Shown here piece after piece: positions 1 to 12,220 of a stretch of 64,000 bases of DNA. Source of the stretch: Todiramphus chloris collaris (lineage: Eukaryota; Chordata; Aves; Coraciiformes; Alcedinidae); contig JANVCC010000120.1 of the NCBI GenBank assembly GCA_025345505.1, forward strand, positions 7,220,053-7,284,052, written 5' to 3'. Below the pieces are notes generated by a model. It did no database searches and was not told the DNA's origin. It saw only the letters and a list, made by a program, of their open reading frames with translations. Within the stretch, counting starts at the first letter, position 1. Each line of letters opens with the position of its first letter. The translations under genes and the position numbers were made by a program.

Positions 1-1278
1 GGGACTGCTCTGGGTGCCTGGGGCTCAGCAACACCGCAGACGGGACAGGGGCAACGGGGAGCTGGGGTAACAGGGTCAGTCCTTACAGACAGTTCTCATC
101 ACCTAAACACAACCTCAGCACAGATGCAGGGGCTCTGAAACACAATGGGTGCGATGCCGGGGTGGCGGTGTGGATGTGTTTACCCCCTTTAGGAGAGTTC
201 TCCTAAAATCTGCATTGGAGAGCAGAACACAGTCTGTTGTTTGCTAATTGCACTCTGTGACTTTGATCATGGAGATTTTGGGCTGACGTTAGCTAGTGAA
301 ATGCAGTGCGGACAGCAGAGGTGCTGCGGTCTCTGCAGCTTCTGCCCGGATGCCATGGGCTTGTTTTGCAAGGCTCTTCTAAAACAGTCAGAAAAATCCT
401 GGTTTACGATGGTGTAAGCCCCCGCGACTCTCGCTGTGCTTGCGCCTTCCCGCAGGGCTCTGCTGTGCGCAAATCCCACCGTTAGCAGAGGGGTTTGCAG
501 TGCCCTCTCACCATCCCCTCCTGTCCCTCCTGCCTGTGCCTGCCAGTCCCTCCGGGCAGAGGCTTCTGCTGATGCCTGGGGACTTCGCTCCTCACGCTGG
601 AACCCTCCGAGCTGCAGGAGGAGTTCCAGCTGAGCATCTTCATCCCAGCTCCTCGGGTGGATTGTGTCTCTGTTGTTCTGTTGTTTCAGGATTCCTGTGC
701 TAGATTCAGCGAGTGACCACACGCAGCCTCTTCCAGTTGGTTAAGAGCTGCATTCATTCCTCTCACTAAACGTTCATTCAGGTGCTTAAAAAAACCTTAA
801 GTAAACACATCCAAGGCTGCGTCAGTGTCAGCTGTCTGGCTTGGGGTCTGCAGGCTGCTGTCGGCATCGCTGACTTTGGAGGAAACATGGGCGCATGGAT
901 GAGGTTCCTGAAGCTGAGCAGGGCCCCCCATGCCAGGTGCCTGGCACACCCATGCAGGATTTATTGAACACCTGGTTCTGAAAACTAACATTCTAAATTA
1001 ACCCAGAGTGATAATCACCTAGAGGTATAGTGGATTTGTCATTACTTGGGAACTTTAAATCAGTATCAGCTGTCTTGCTGGAACGTGCTTTGCTCCAGCA
1101 GAAGCTGTGGGTCCCCTGGAGAAACTGGTGACAGTCTCTGACCTGAGCTGTGGAGGAAAGTCGGGCTGAGGATCTCTTTGAACTGGGAAATCTGCAGTGA
1201 AAGTCAGTGGAATATTTTTAAATACAGGAATCTGGGCCTTTTTCTATGAGAAGAGTTTCTACATAAGCTTTTACCCAT

Positions 1279-1382
1279 TGTGTGTGTATATGTGTGTGTG
1301 TGTCTGTATGTGTGTGTGTATGTATATGTGTGTATGTATGTGTATGTATGTGTGTATGTATGTGTATGTATGTGTGTGTGTA
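1279..1382. repeat. Compound TG/TATG microsatellite
   Basis: About 104 bases of alternating TG dinucleotides and TATG or TGTATG units, interrupted once by TC. It lies in intron 10 and creates low-complexity His/Thr or Val/Cys reading frames on both strands that are not genes. Confidence 0.95.
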
Positions 1383-4300
1383 CAGACGAGGTTCCCTCTC
1401 CAGAGACACAGCTTTAGAGGTCCTGAGCAGGGGCGATTCAGGAATTCTGTAGCGAGGGTAAAAACGATGCGTTCTGTTTCTGACATGGTTCTTCAGCTGA
1501 GCCCTGTCTGGTTCCCTTTCCTTTTCGCTTTCCAGATGGAAATATGTCTTTGAATCAGCTTGGTACAGAAAGTGTCCATTTCAATCACTGGTGTTTGTAA
1601 AACCTTAGAGAAGACGGGAACGATGTTTCCCAGAGAGCCCCGTTGTGCGGCTGTGGCTCTGGTGCCGTCGGTGAAAGCTGCAGGGCAGGGGACGGGCGCT
1701 GCTGGCTGCCCAGCTCGAGACAGCGCAGTTCTGCACCTCGGGGAGCAGCGTCTGCGTCCTTGGGGCCGTCCTGGCAGAGGGTGCCCGGCAGGTTGGTAGC
1801 TTGGCTGCTCTCCCCGCCTTACAGCACACTGGAGAATCTTGGCTTATTGGTCTCCAAAGTCACAAGGTGGAATTGGCAAAAGAAGTGCAGCGTTTTAGCT
1901 CCTCCATCACTTCTGTGTGGGTGTCCTGACTCAACAGGGAGAAGCACGGAGATGTTGAAGGATCTGGCTGCAGATTTTTCTGAAGGAGGAAAGAAATGAG
2001 CGGTTCCGTGGTCAGCGCTCACTAGCGACTGCCTGTCTGAAAGATCCTCAGCCAAATTTGTCAAGATGATCTAGCAAGCCAAGCAACAGCGAGGAGTTTA
2101 TGCTTTACTGCAGAAAATGGAGAGGGAGAAATCTGCATGGATGCCCAAGGATCAAAACGCTTTTAGTGCAGCAATAAAATTTTACTGTGTCATTTCAGCA
2201 GCTCTGTGATCTGATCGCAGCCCCGCGTCCTTGCAGTAAACGCTGCGCACAGGCAGAGCGGAGCGCGTCTCCGGGAGCCCCGGCTGGTGCCGTGTCCTGA
2301 GCCATTAAAGGCACTACAGGGCTGCACTTCGATATCCTTTTTATCAATGCAGATTTTTCTGAAGGTGGCCTCTAATTAAGGGTTTGCTGACTGAGACGAT
2401 CTAAATCAAAACCCACCAAGGGTGAAGCTTTCATCTCTCGTGCTCTGACATTACAAACCGGGAAGTCAATTATCGGGCCCTTCACTCAGCTTCCTTCACT
2501 CAGCTCCAACTGTTCTGCTGCTGCACAGTAAGATGGGCTTTATTAAAAATGAGGAATTACAGCAAGTGCCAGTGGCTTAGAGGCCCTTGTCCAGCAAAAC
2601 CTCTTAAGCACACACTTCTGTCTTACTGGAGCTTGCACGCTTTCCAAGTCTTATGTCTGTTCTTAAGTGTTCTGCTGAATGGAGGCCAAAAAGATGAATT
2701 TTGCCAAGGCAGCTATGCTTCTAACACACCTTGAAGGGCTTGGATCTCCTGATTCACGCGGTGTTGCAGCGTTTTCACTTGGGTGGAACTGATGCGAGTT
2801 CACCGGGCGTTCACTGGATGAAGGATCGGATTCTCTGTAGAGATACTTGGCTTTTATCAGAAACTGCTAAGTCTTATCTTCAAGTTCTCAGTTATCATGG
2901 GAATGTGGTCTGCAGGTCAGGACAGCTCTTGAACAACCATGGGAATCCTGCAGCATCCGACCTCTGCTGAGGAAGGCTGCGTGTGGCAGCCGGTCACGGC
3001 AGAGCCCACAGGAAGGATAAGCACCAAGAAAAATATTTATTCAAGAAAATAAGCTGCCTCTGTGCTTATTTTGTCAATCTGAGTTAGGTATTTACATAAA
3101 CTAATTACCTGTGTGTTGCCTGAGAGACAGGTACACAGTGCATATTTTACATATTTAATTGTTATTCGGGTGCCAGTCTGGCAGCATCAACTCTTCCATC
3201 CCTCAGTCTCTTTTGCCACCCCAGCGCTTCTCTGCTCACCTGCCCTGCCCTGGGGCCCATCTCTGGGCTCGGCTGCCGTGCCGAGCTCCCACAGCCTGTC
3301 CCGATGCGGGTCTGCTGCCCGTGGCCTCGCTGCTGCTGCCTCCTGCATCGGGGTTGGTGCCCGGGCATCCCTGGGCACAGACATCCCATGGCACCAGTGG
3401 GCATCTGGTCGCTCTTGCAGCCCGTGGCTCAGAGACAGAGGGGCTGCTGCTTTGGCAGGCGTGGGAGCTCTCTGCCCCATGCCTGCAGCCTCCCCTCTTG
3501 CTGCCAGAGGTGGGAAAGGGCTCAGCGTGAGAAGCGATGCTCGAGGAGAGCGAGGTCGTGCCCGGTGGCATCCCGGACACGCCTCGGCCTGACACCGCGT
3601 GCAGCCTGCGCGGGGGGCGATTGTCTGTCTGTAGCTCTTCGTGGCTGCTCTTACAATTTCAGCCCTGATTTAGACATAATTTTTGTTGCTAAATTTATTT
3701 ACTATCGGTGGTGAATTTAGAAGAGATGTCAGTGGGGAAAGGCTGGCCGTAAGCTGAAGAGGAGAAACGGGGACCGTGATGTTCTGTTGGGCCTCTTGTA
3801 ATCTCTTCTTTAGGGCAGCTCTCCAGAGAGGGAACTGCTGCTAATTGTACCGAGGGGATGGCAAAGGCTGTAGGATCCTGGGGAGAACGGCTGTGTTTTA
3901 GATACAAGGCCTATCCTACGAATTGCTGGCAGGTGATCGAGGCAGGGAGGGAACGGCAGGTCCAGAGAGACCTGCAGAAGCAAGTGGAGAGCTGAGGGCT
4001 CCCAGCGTACCCTTCAGTGGCTTCCATTGCCTGGATCGCCGAGTGCGATAAACGCGAACCCCCAGTCAGCGATGCTGAGCACGGGGGGAGACAGAGCAGC
4101 CAGCTGCTTTGGCTTGTTTCCACCTCCCCCTAACGCTGAGATCCGCAGTGTCTAAACAAGAGGTGGAGGACACTTCATCCAACAAAACTGGGGTTTTTTC
4201 CCTATTCCTGGCCCAGTGGCTTTGAAATGCATCCCCAGTTCCAGGCACTTGAAATAAACATCCACCAGTGCAGGAGCATCAATGGCAGTGTGGGGCAATA

Positions 4301-7300
4301 TGTATTTCTGACAGAATTTACTGTCAATAAATGCCCATTTATTGTGAAGGTGTTAAATCAACTGTCATAAATCGTCCCTAAGGATAGATATTACATCTTC
4401 TCTATAGTTACCATTGGCAGGGATTTCCATTAGAAACCCGATTATTCTTCATACCTTTTTTATTCCCTCATGAAGTTTCAGATGGAATGGAAATGTGATA
4501 CTCACTGTCTCAGCAGAAGACAAGTTTTATTTACGAACAAGTTTGTGCAAAGCGCCCGGAACAAGTCATCCTGCTGGTTTTATGTGATTCCACCCACAAG
4601 CAGAAGGGAGGGTTCCCGGGCATTGTTTTGCCAGACAACTAGAACTTATAAATCAGAATGGATGGGCCGCTGTGCACGGCGTGGCTTCGTTTGTATCAAA
4701 TTTCTGTGAATAAACATCAATAACAGTTCACTGCTGGTGAAAGGAGGGGATTTGACAGTTGCCAGGTGCCCCGTTTGTAATGGCACAGGAGGTTCTCCGG
4801 TCACCTGGGTGCCCAAGAGCTCCCCAAATGCCAGCGAGTGAGTTCCTGGCCCGTAGGACTGCGGCTTTTCTGCGGGAGTGGCCAGGTGGGGGGACAGCCA
4901 GCAGGCATCTGCAGCGAGGACAGTCCGGCTCTCCACGGACCAGCCTGAGCTCTGCCAAAACAGGGACTTTTGTTTTGTGATGAAGGACACGCAGCAGATG
5001 AAAGGCAGCAGGGCAGGGCTTTTTGCACTGAACCGCATGAAGCTGTCTTCTCCAGATCTGCTGCTGGGGACCTGGAAGACAGGGTCATGCTGTGAGCTGC
5101 TCTGACTGCTGTTGCTTGTCCTGTTTATGCTTAAGGCCAGACTAGAAACAAAGCAATTTTACAAAGGATCGCAGCCTAAGGCACTGCTGCCCGTGGCCAG
5201 GCATGTCTGGATCAGAGAGGATCAGAGAGGACGGGGGGAGGAGGACAAGGTGTGACTCCAAAACAAGCCACGAGAACTTGCTGCGTAAACAGCCCATCCT
5301 CTGTCACACACGCTGTGATTTACCCCTTTGTGTGGTAGGCAGCATCATCCCTGAAGCACAGTAATTATATATTTTATACCATCCTGGGCTTCCCTGATGG
5401 GCATCTACGCCCAGCTCCTCTCTGCCTGCATTTCCCATCCCGAGCAGTGGGCTGTCCCTTCTCGGCCCATCTCCTTTTCGCCGAACTTCAGCCTCAGATC
5501 TGGCTGTTCCTGGTACACAGAATGAGCCACTCCCGTGGCTCTCAGACCTTCCGAGTGTCACAGTCACCACTTTGGCCTCTTTTTCCATCCCAGGAGCACC
5601 CTCTCCGTGCACAGGGCATCCAGCCGAGCCTGCACATCAGCTCAGCCCACCAGAGCTGGTCCATTGAGCTGTCTGGGGTGGTTCAGTCTCTGAGGTGCCC
5701 GAGTGAAGTGGGTCTGCAGCAAGGCACGGACTGCCTACACCGGGCTACTGCTGGCCTGGGTGTGTGGACTTCACCAAGTCCGACCTACTTTATGCTCCTA
5801 CCTGAACAATCCCAAGTCTTTTATGAGAAGGCGAGAGACTGTATATGGAGGAAAGCCAGCCCAGATATCAAACTCACGGTGTGGGCAGCCCTGTTTTCAT
5901 CACTACAACTTTGTTTGAATGCTGTCTCCAACACTTTCCTACTAGGTGTGAAATAAGTTTGAACTTTCCCATTGCAAAGTGCCAATCAGTTGTTCCTTTC
6001 CCCACACGATCTGAAGATGCTTTGTTGCTGAGGAAAGGGCCCATCTGGTAGCAGTTTCACTTTTTAATGCTTTACATAAACACTGCTATAAAAAGCAATG
6101 ACATGCAGATAAAGAAAATAATGGCTTCGTATGGGGTTTGGGCAATGGTTATAAATCACTGCAAGGCCTGCACCCAGCCACTCCTGCTAGGAGGCAAAGC
6201 GAAGCGTCGTGCTGCAGTAAAGCTTGCAAGAAGAGGGTGTTTGGTCCTTTCCTGTTGCAGTTTGTTCATTTGCTTTTTAAATAGTTATCCCAGAAATACT
6301 TAACTGCAGGTTGACCGTGAGTTTCATGTTACTTAGCAAGGTTGTTCCCCAAACCTTCTGGGTCTGTCTTCTTTAGCTGACAAGGGCCAAAGGCTCCCAA
6401 GATCCTTCTAACATCTTGCAGGACATTGGAAGTGCCATGGCTTGGTCCAGATGATGGTCTGGCTTCTATTCCCTCTATCTTATTCCTGCTTTGGAGCAAT
6501 TTACTTCTTCAGAGCCCTGCACTGCAGACAGTGGGCGGTGGGAGCCACAGACCCTGCTGCCTCGGAGCCCTGCCTCGGATCCCCTGCTCTCTGCGTCACA
6601 CGCGGCACTCAGAGCGGCAAAGCACCACCCTCTTCCACCGGGACGCTGTCTGACTTAGGCAGGCTGTTGCATAAGAGACCATAAAAATCTGTGTTTTGAG
6701 CTGTATGGAGTTTGCTGGAAGCAAAGCTACGGCGGTGGGTTTGTGCAGCCTGTGGCACGTTCCCCGGTGACACGCAGCCGGGGCTGTCCCCGCACGTCCT
6801 TTGCCTGCCGCCCGTTTCTCCGGGGCATCCAGGGACTTGGTCCCTATGAGGATGTAACCGTTATCATCTGCAGTTTACAGATGGAGGAAGTATTGCACAG
6901 AAGCAGCTTGTCCAATGTCATTTAGGGCAGACAAGCCAAATCCAGAAACAGAGCCCAGATCCCCACGCTCACTCTGCCAGACAATGCTCCGTTATCTGCT
7001 CACCACGGAGCTCGTTTGCTGGAGTGACTCACCCAGCAGATGCATTCTTCTCACATGAACTGTAAGAACATCACGGTTGCTGTGTATGTGGGATTTAGTT
7101 TGGTCTCTTTTCTGCTTAGGCAATGTTTTCAAAGCGTAGCCAGGAATTTGAGAGGTGGTCCAGGGGCTGCACCGTTGGCGCAGGATGTTCCAGGGCGGAG
7201 CTGAGTTACAGCTCTAGGACTGCTTGTGCTGCTGCCTGTGCAGCCGAGGTCACAGATTAGTTTTGTCCTGATCTTTTCTCCTAGAGACCTTTTCTGGCAT

Positions 7301-7730
7301 CAGAGATTCATAAAACCACCTTCCTAACTGCGCTTCTGGGATCATGGGATGTGCTGGAGGCAAAATATCTAATTAGGAAGCTAAGAAACCTCTGCGAGTC
7401 GAGGTTTCAGACTAGGTGACTTTTTGGTGGCTGCAAGAATAAAGCTGCCACAACACTTTTACTGGTGTTTAATGGGCTTTTAGAAGTGGCCGTGGAAGGA
7501 AATGCACAGCTGCTTTGTCACAGGGGGAGCTCCTGTCCCAGGAGGTTTTAGAAAAGAAGCCGTGTTTATAAAATAAAAATACATTGAACTGTCCCCTGCA
7601 CAGCTGCTCTGACAGCCCGGGCACAGCGTCTGGATTCAGCTGAGCTGTGTCGGGGACACGGCTGCAGCCCCTGAAACACCTCGCTGCTGTGCCCTGGCCT
7701 GCCTTTGGAGTGTCCTTGGGGATGAGAGCA

Positions 7731-7867
7731 GGGACACAGCGCCCAGGGACACAGCACCCAGGGACACAGCGCCCAGGGACACAGTGCCCAGTGACACAGC
7801 ACCCGGGGACACAGTGCCCAGGGACACAGCACCCAGGGACACAGTGCCCAGTGACACAGCACCCAGG
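7731..7867. repeat. 15-bp minisatellite next to exon 10
   Basis: About nine tandem copies of a 15-base unit close to gggacacagcgccca, varying at a few positions (gc/ac/tg, ggg/gtg). It ends 39 bases from exon 10, inside intron 10. Because the unit is a multiple of three and has no stop on the minus strand, it reads as a Cys-rich pentapeptide repeat continuing the exon 10 frame. Confidence 0.95.
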
Positions 7868-7906
7868 CTCAGGGGAGCCAGCGTGCCGCAGACGGGCCTG
7901 ACTCAC

Positions 7907-8110
7907 GTGGTCGATGAGCTCCTTGATCATGCCGTTCCACTGCCCCTTCTCGTCCTGCGCCCCGTATTTCCCGTCCTCCACCAGCCGGATCTCGTAGCTG
8001 AAGCCCAGGATGATGGCCAGCTCCTTCAGGAGGTCGATGCAGTAACCCTCGAAGCGGTCGTTCCCGAACAGGGCCGTGTCGGACTTGCGGAACATGACAA
8101 AGGGCTCTTC
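7907..8110 (-). CDS. GRIK3: GRIK3 exon 10: ligand-binding segment S1
   Basis: Sixty-eight codons, phase 0 at both ends: [68 protein letters not shown]. It encodes the first half of S1, which with S2 binds glutamate or kainate. The Tyr in DGKYGAQ corresponds to the aromatic residue stacking over the agonist in GluK2. MFRKSD and the shorter AQDEKGQ loop point to GluK3 rather than GluK2 (LFKKSD) or GluK1 (MYRKSD). Changes from remembered human GluK3 cluster at RTLY to TALF and AHIL to AIIL. The acceptor is GTCTGCAG and the donor CAC|GTGAGT. The frame stays open into the intron through a 15-bp tandem repeat. The exon with the remaining S1 contacts (the PLT...R motif) is not in the window. Confidence 0.95.
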
Positions 8111-11100
8111 CTGCAGACGGGAAAGGCGAAACGTCCCGTTAAAAGGGTCAGCTGTGGTCCCAGCTCCCGGCGGCGGCAGGGCCAGCCCTGCGGGTCAGCC
8201 GGAGCCGTGAGGCGCGGGCTCTTGGGGCAGGGCTGGCACCGCGACACGCTGGAAATAAATTAACTTTGCACAGCACATCGGCTAATTAGCAACCTTGTTT
8301 ACCCCACAAAATTTAATTTCGTCTCTTCTGAGCAGCCAACTGTTTTCCATTTGGTACGAGTTCGGGGAGAAAACCAAGCATTTCATGCTCTGGAAATGAG
8401 CAGTGTGGAGAAACAGTGAAAGGGGGGAGGGCAAAGGGAACCCCTGGTCCTGCGCTCAGCAGCGCGGCCGCCCCACCCCGGCGGGATCTCTCGCAGCCGC
8501 AGCGACAGGTACGGGGCAAGCGAGCCGCGTGTGCCTGGTGGCCAGCCCAGAATGTTGCCCGGTTTGCTCGCTTCCCTCTTTGCCGGCACGAGCTGATGGG
8601 ATACGGGCCCGACAGCCACCCAGAGACAGTCGCTGCCCTCTGCTCCCGTTGTAGCTACCGCTGGGGAGGCTGGGGCACGTCTTTCATTGCAGCAATGCCA
8701 AGCACAAGTGAAAAATCACTCAGTGAAGTTCTTTAGGGTAGGCTTTGCCCTGTGGACCCCTGCCCCTGGCAAAGACACAGCAAACTGGTGGCCCTTTGCT
8801 GAGGGTCGGGCTTGGGCAGCCACCGGCACGAGGGATGCTGGGGAGCCCGTGGGAGATGGTCAGAGGGCAGGGAGGAATGGCAGGAGAAGGGTCAGGCAGT
8901 GGTGGGAGCTGGCAGGGGAGGGTCAGGGTTCAGCAGCAGCTAAGACAGGGCTGGAACTGCAGGTACCTGCCAGGCGAGGGGAGGCCTCACGGTTTGCTCC
9001 AGAGAGCAAGCAGCGGTGCAGGAGTCAGCGGGGTACCGCAGGGAAACGGGGGCTGAAGTCATGGGAGGGAAGGTCTAGAGTCCCAGGTGGAGTGCCACCC
9101 AGATGCCCGGTTCGGTGGGGTGCCGGTGCCCTGCCTTAGGTGGGTATGCTGAGGAGGGGGCTCGCGCCCCAGAGCTGGTGCCACCCTGGAGGTTGGCGGC
9201 TCATGATCTGCCAGCCCCCACCTCTGCCACCCTGGGGTGGGTGGGAGGTGCCAGCCCAGCCTGAACTGGGCAGGGAGGGGGCAGGAGAGCACGCGAAGCT
9301 CCATTTGCAGAATTATAAAGCAAAACAGATAACATCACGCCCATGGAGTTTAGCTTGGCACGCACAGCTCGGTTAAATCCCGCTCTCCCGGGCCTGCTCC
9401 TCAGCTTTCTTCTCTGGAATTAGTGCTTTGTTGTGGATCAGCTGAATCTATGGATCTCGCTATAAATACAGCGGCTCCAGAGCAGCCATAAAGCACTATT
9501 AATTTTGGGAAGCGCTGTAGGGATTACATACATATTTAACAGCCGAAGCGCTGAACATTAGGACGCCGTTCGCTTCAGTAATGTATCTCCAGGTCTCAAA
9601 CATTTCCTAGGGGGTAATTCTGAACTCTGTGAACCACTTATTCACGGACTATTTCACAATTTATTACTGAAAATGGCCAGACATCCAATTCACAAGCGCT
9701 CTCAGTTTGCTAATCGATTTCTCAGTGAAGGTGCCCTCAATTTCATAACTTCACAGTTCCCATATTGCTTGGGGAGAGCGGCGCAGGCTGCTGGGGTAAT
9801 ATTTCTCTTCCAACAAGTCACTGCAATATGAGCAAAAGGGGAAAAAATAACCTTTCATACTTTTCCTTTTAAAGGTTCCTCCTATGGCTTTTCTGCAATC
9901 ATTTGCACCGGTGCAAAAGCACAAAGAGGTGGTGCAAATGCAAATAAAATTTAGAAGCGGGTTGGTTTTTTTTTCAGAATCCAGTGTATGAAAATGCAAT
10001 TATTGCAGAGCTTGGGTCTGAGCACATTTTCTTCTCCTGCAGGCAGGTAAATTGCAGGACAGCTGTGGTTTTGAGGTAGATACCCCACGGCATGTGGGAA
10101 GGAATGGCACAATTAATAAGAACTGATATCACCCTTGTACTTTATGTAATTTGTACATTCTCGGGGAGCACGAGATGAAAATGCTGCCCCAAAAAAGCAT
10201 GTCAAAGGCAGACAGCTGACAGGTCCTCTCCGGCTCCATCATTTTACATTATACTGTGGCCTTTGAGGTACAGCGATTATCGCGCCCTAGACCAGATGTT
10301 TCCACAGCTCTGGCCATGCATCTTACTCCTGACAAGAAGCATCTTCTCTGGTTTCCTGACTCCTGTCTGTACAGCTCCCACCGGTATTCCCCCCCGAACT
10401 GCCGTCCTTCGGCTTCACCCGCAGCCGGGAGCTCTGCCAGCTCTCGGTGCAAGCGGCTCCGTCTCCCCAGTGCCAGCGGCTGTGCCACCCCAGGGACCTC
10501 CCCAGTGTGCTGCACACAGTTCTCAGGAAGAGAATGGGGGGACGAGGACTCATCGTGTAACTTGTGGCGAGTTTTATCCAGCCACAGCGTGAGTTGAACA
10601 GTTCCCTTAGGGCTGATCCTGAGCTTCCATCTGGGAGTGACTTGATGTGATGTGTTATTCACGTTGCCCAAAAAATTTGCATCTCCCAGGTAGTGGTGCT
10701 GGGAGCACTTTCAGTTACCGTGCTAAAATGAACGGAACCTGGCGTGGCAGGTCTCTCCGTTTGGCCCGTAAGCAAAACGCTACCTAAACTGCTTCTGAAC
10801 ACCCTCAGAACGCTCCAACACAGAAACCCCTGAAAGCAAGCGGTGTGTGTATCGTGCCCGAGTGCACGGCCGCTGCAGCGAGGCTCTCGGCAGAAGCAGC
10901 CGTATGATCTGATGCAGGTTGAATTGTTAAAGGGCCTTTTTCTCTGTTCTTCCTCTGCCGCCTCTGCCGCGGCTGCTGATGTGATGATTCGTTTCGATAG
11001 CCATGGCCAGTGGGCACCCATTGCCGCTGCCTATCCTGACGATGCTCCTGGCACAGGAGCACTGCCCTGTGCAGAGCCCCCTGGGCACGACCCATCGCGG

Positions 11101-12106
11101 GCTCGGGGGACTGGCACAGTAGAAAACTTTTGGCCCAGGAAGGGAAGGAACTGTTCCAGTCTCCCCTGCACGTTGAGACATCAAAGTGGTGTGCTACTGA
11201 GTGTCATCCGTGAGGGGAGCACATCCCCAGCTGGCTCTTTACCATCTTTGTGCTCCCTGAAAACAGGGAAAACAAAAGGGCCAGAAAATGTTCATGGACA
11301 AAACCATAATTCAGGGCCAGCTGCGGGTGGCTGTCTGAGAGCTGATGCTCTTTGTGGCTGCCTAGTGACGTGAGCCTGTGCTGTCTGATAGAGCCATACA
11401 GAAACCCATGGCACTAGTCATAATTCATTAGATAGTAAATAAAAATTCATTCTGATCTGATGCCTGCCGTCAGATCCAATAGTGAATGTGGGAACCAAAT
11501 GCAGCGCGACAGCTGGAAGCAGAGGAGACCTGTTAAGGAGCCGTGGTTTGCTGGCTCTCAGCTGGTTGATCAAGTATGTGCGGAAGAGGGGGAAAGAAAG
11601 ACGGTTGTCACAGCTAAGCCGGGGTCTCTGGTTGGTCTTAGTGTTTTCTCCTGTAAGGAGAACACTCCTGTCTGAGGTTGGCAGTGCCATCTGCCCGGGC
11701 ACTGGTGGTAAATGGGCATCTTGGAGCTTTCCTGGAGCTCAGCACATGGAGACCTCCCCCAGGGTGGGGAGAGGGAACCTGGCCGTCAGCCAAAGCAGAG
11801 GAGCTCGGCTGGGACAAGCAGCAGCCTTCTGGGCACGGGAACACGTGTGGTTCCATCTGCCTGGGCCAGCCTGACCCACTGCTGTGAGGTGGCTGGCAGC
11901 CTGCTCTGGAGCGGTGGCATCAGAGGATGCCCCGGTCACCTCAGTGCAGGTGCACGGGCATCGTGGTGCCCTGCTGAGCCCAGCCCATGCGCTCAGCTTT
12001 CCAGAGGGACTAGCGGGTCTGCACTGGGATGCTGTGAATTTTCAGCAATATCAAATACCCCTGAGGTTTGTGGGTGGAGGAAAAAGACAGGCTTGCCATC
12101 GCCTAC
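8111..12106 (-). other. GRIK3: GRIK3 intron 9
   Basis: 3,996 bases with donor GTAGGC and acceptor CTGCAG. It contains an AT-rich block at about 9420-10010 with several ATTAAT and TAAT sites. Apart from that it has GC-rich purine stretches (8800-9300) with no recognisable element. Confidence 0.9.
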
Positions 12107-12220
12107 CAGGACAGTGGTGACAATTAGAGATCTGTTGCTCAGCGAGTCTGTGACATTGGGCCCTCGTCCTTTGGAAATTTCTGTGATGTTCAAACCATCT
12201 GAAGGGCTCCACACGCCAAC
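12107..12220 (-). CDS. GRIK3: GRIK3 exon 9: linker into ligand-binding domain
   Basis: Thirty-eight codons, phase 0 at both ends: [20 protein letters not shown], then [18 protein letters not shown]. This is the end of the amino-terminal domain, the glycosylated linker, and the first strand of the ligand-binding domain (SLIVTTVL). Three sequons (NIT, NVT, NRS) sit close together, as is typical of kainate receptors. Changes from human GluK3 (from memory) are A to S, VA to IS and T to S, all conservative. The acceptor is a pyrimidine-rich tract ending CATTTCAG and the donor is CTG|GTAGGC. Confidence 0.95.

Larger units (their letters stand above)
1..7906 (-). other. GRIK3: GRIK3 intron 10, partial
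   Basis: This is intron sequence downstream of exon 10; its acceptor lies beyond the left edge, so the intron exceeds 7.9 kb. I looked for the next exon (KADLAVAPL, IDFSKPFMTLG) by its reverse complement and did not find it. Besides the two tandem repeats listed separately, the sequence alternates GC-rich and AT-rich blocks (AT-rich at about 4240-4480 and 6060-6140). No open frame here resembles a known protein. Confidence 0.85.

Noticed and set aside
1970-2365. 17-base word gcagatttttctgaagg at 1970 and again at 2349
   Set aside because: Similarity stops at the word itself on both sides, so there is no evidence of an element or duplication.
2731-2765. gaagggcttgga, similar to the reverse complement of SKPF in the next GRIK3 exon
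   Set aside because: Bases on both sides do not continue the IDFSKPFMTLG reading, so it is a short coincidence and exon 11 is not here.
7636-7862. Cys/Val/Gly-rich repeat proteins in several frames
   Set aside because: They are frames of the 15-bp minisatellite. Only the frame continuous with exon 10 is worth noting, and only as intron read-through.
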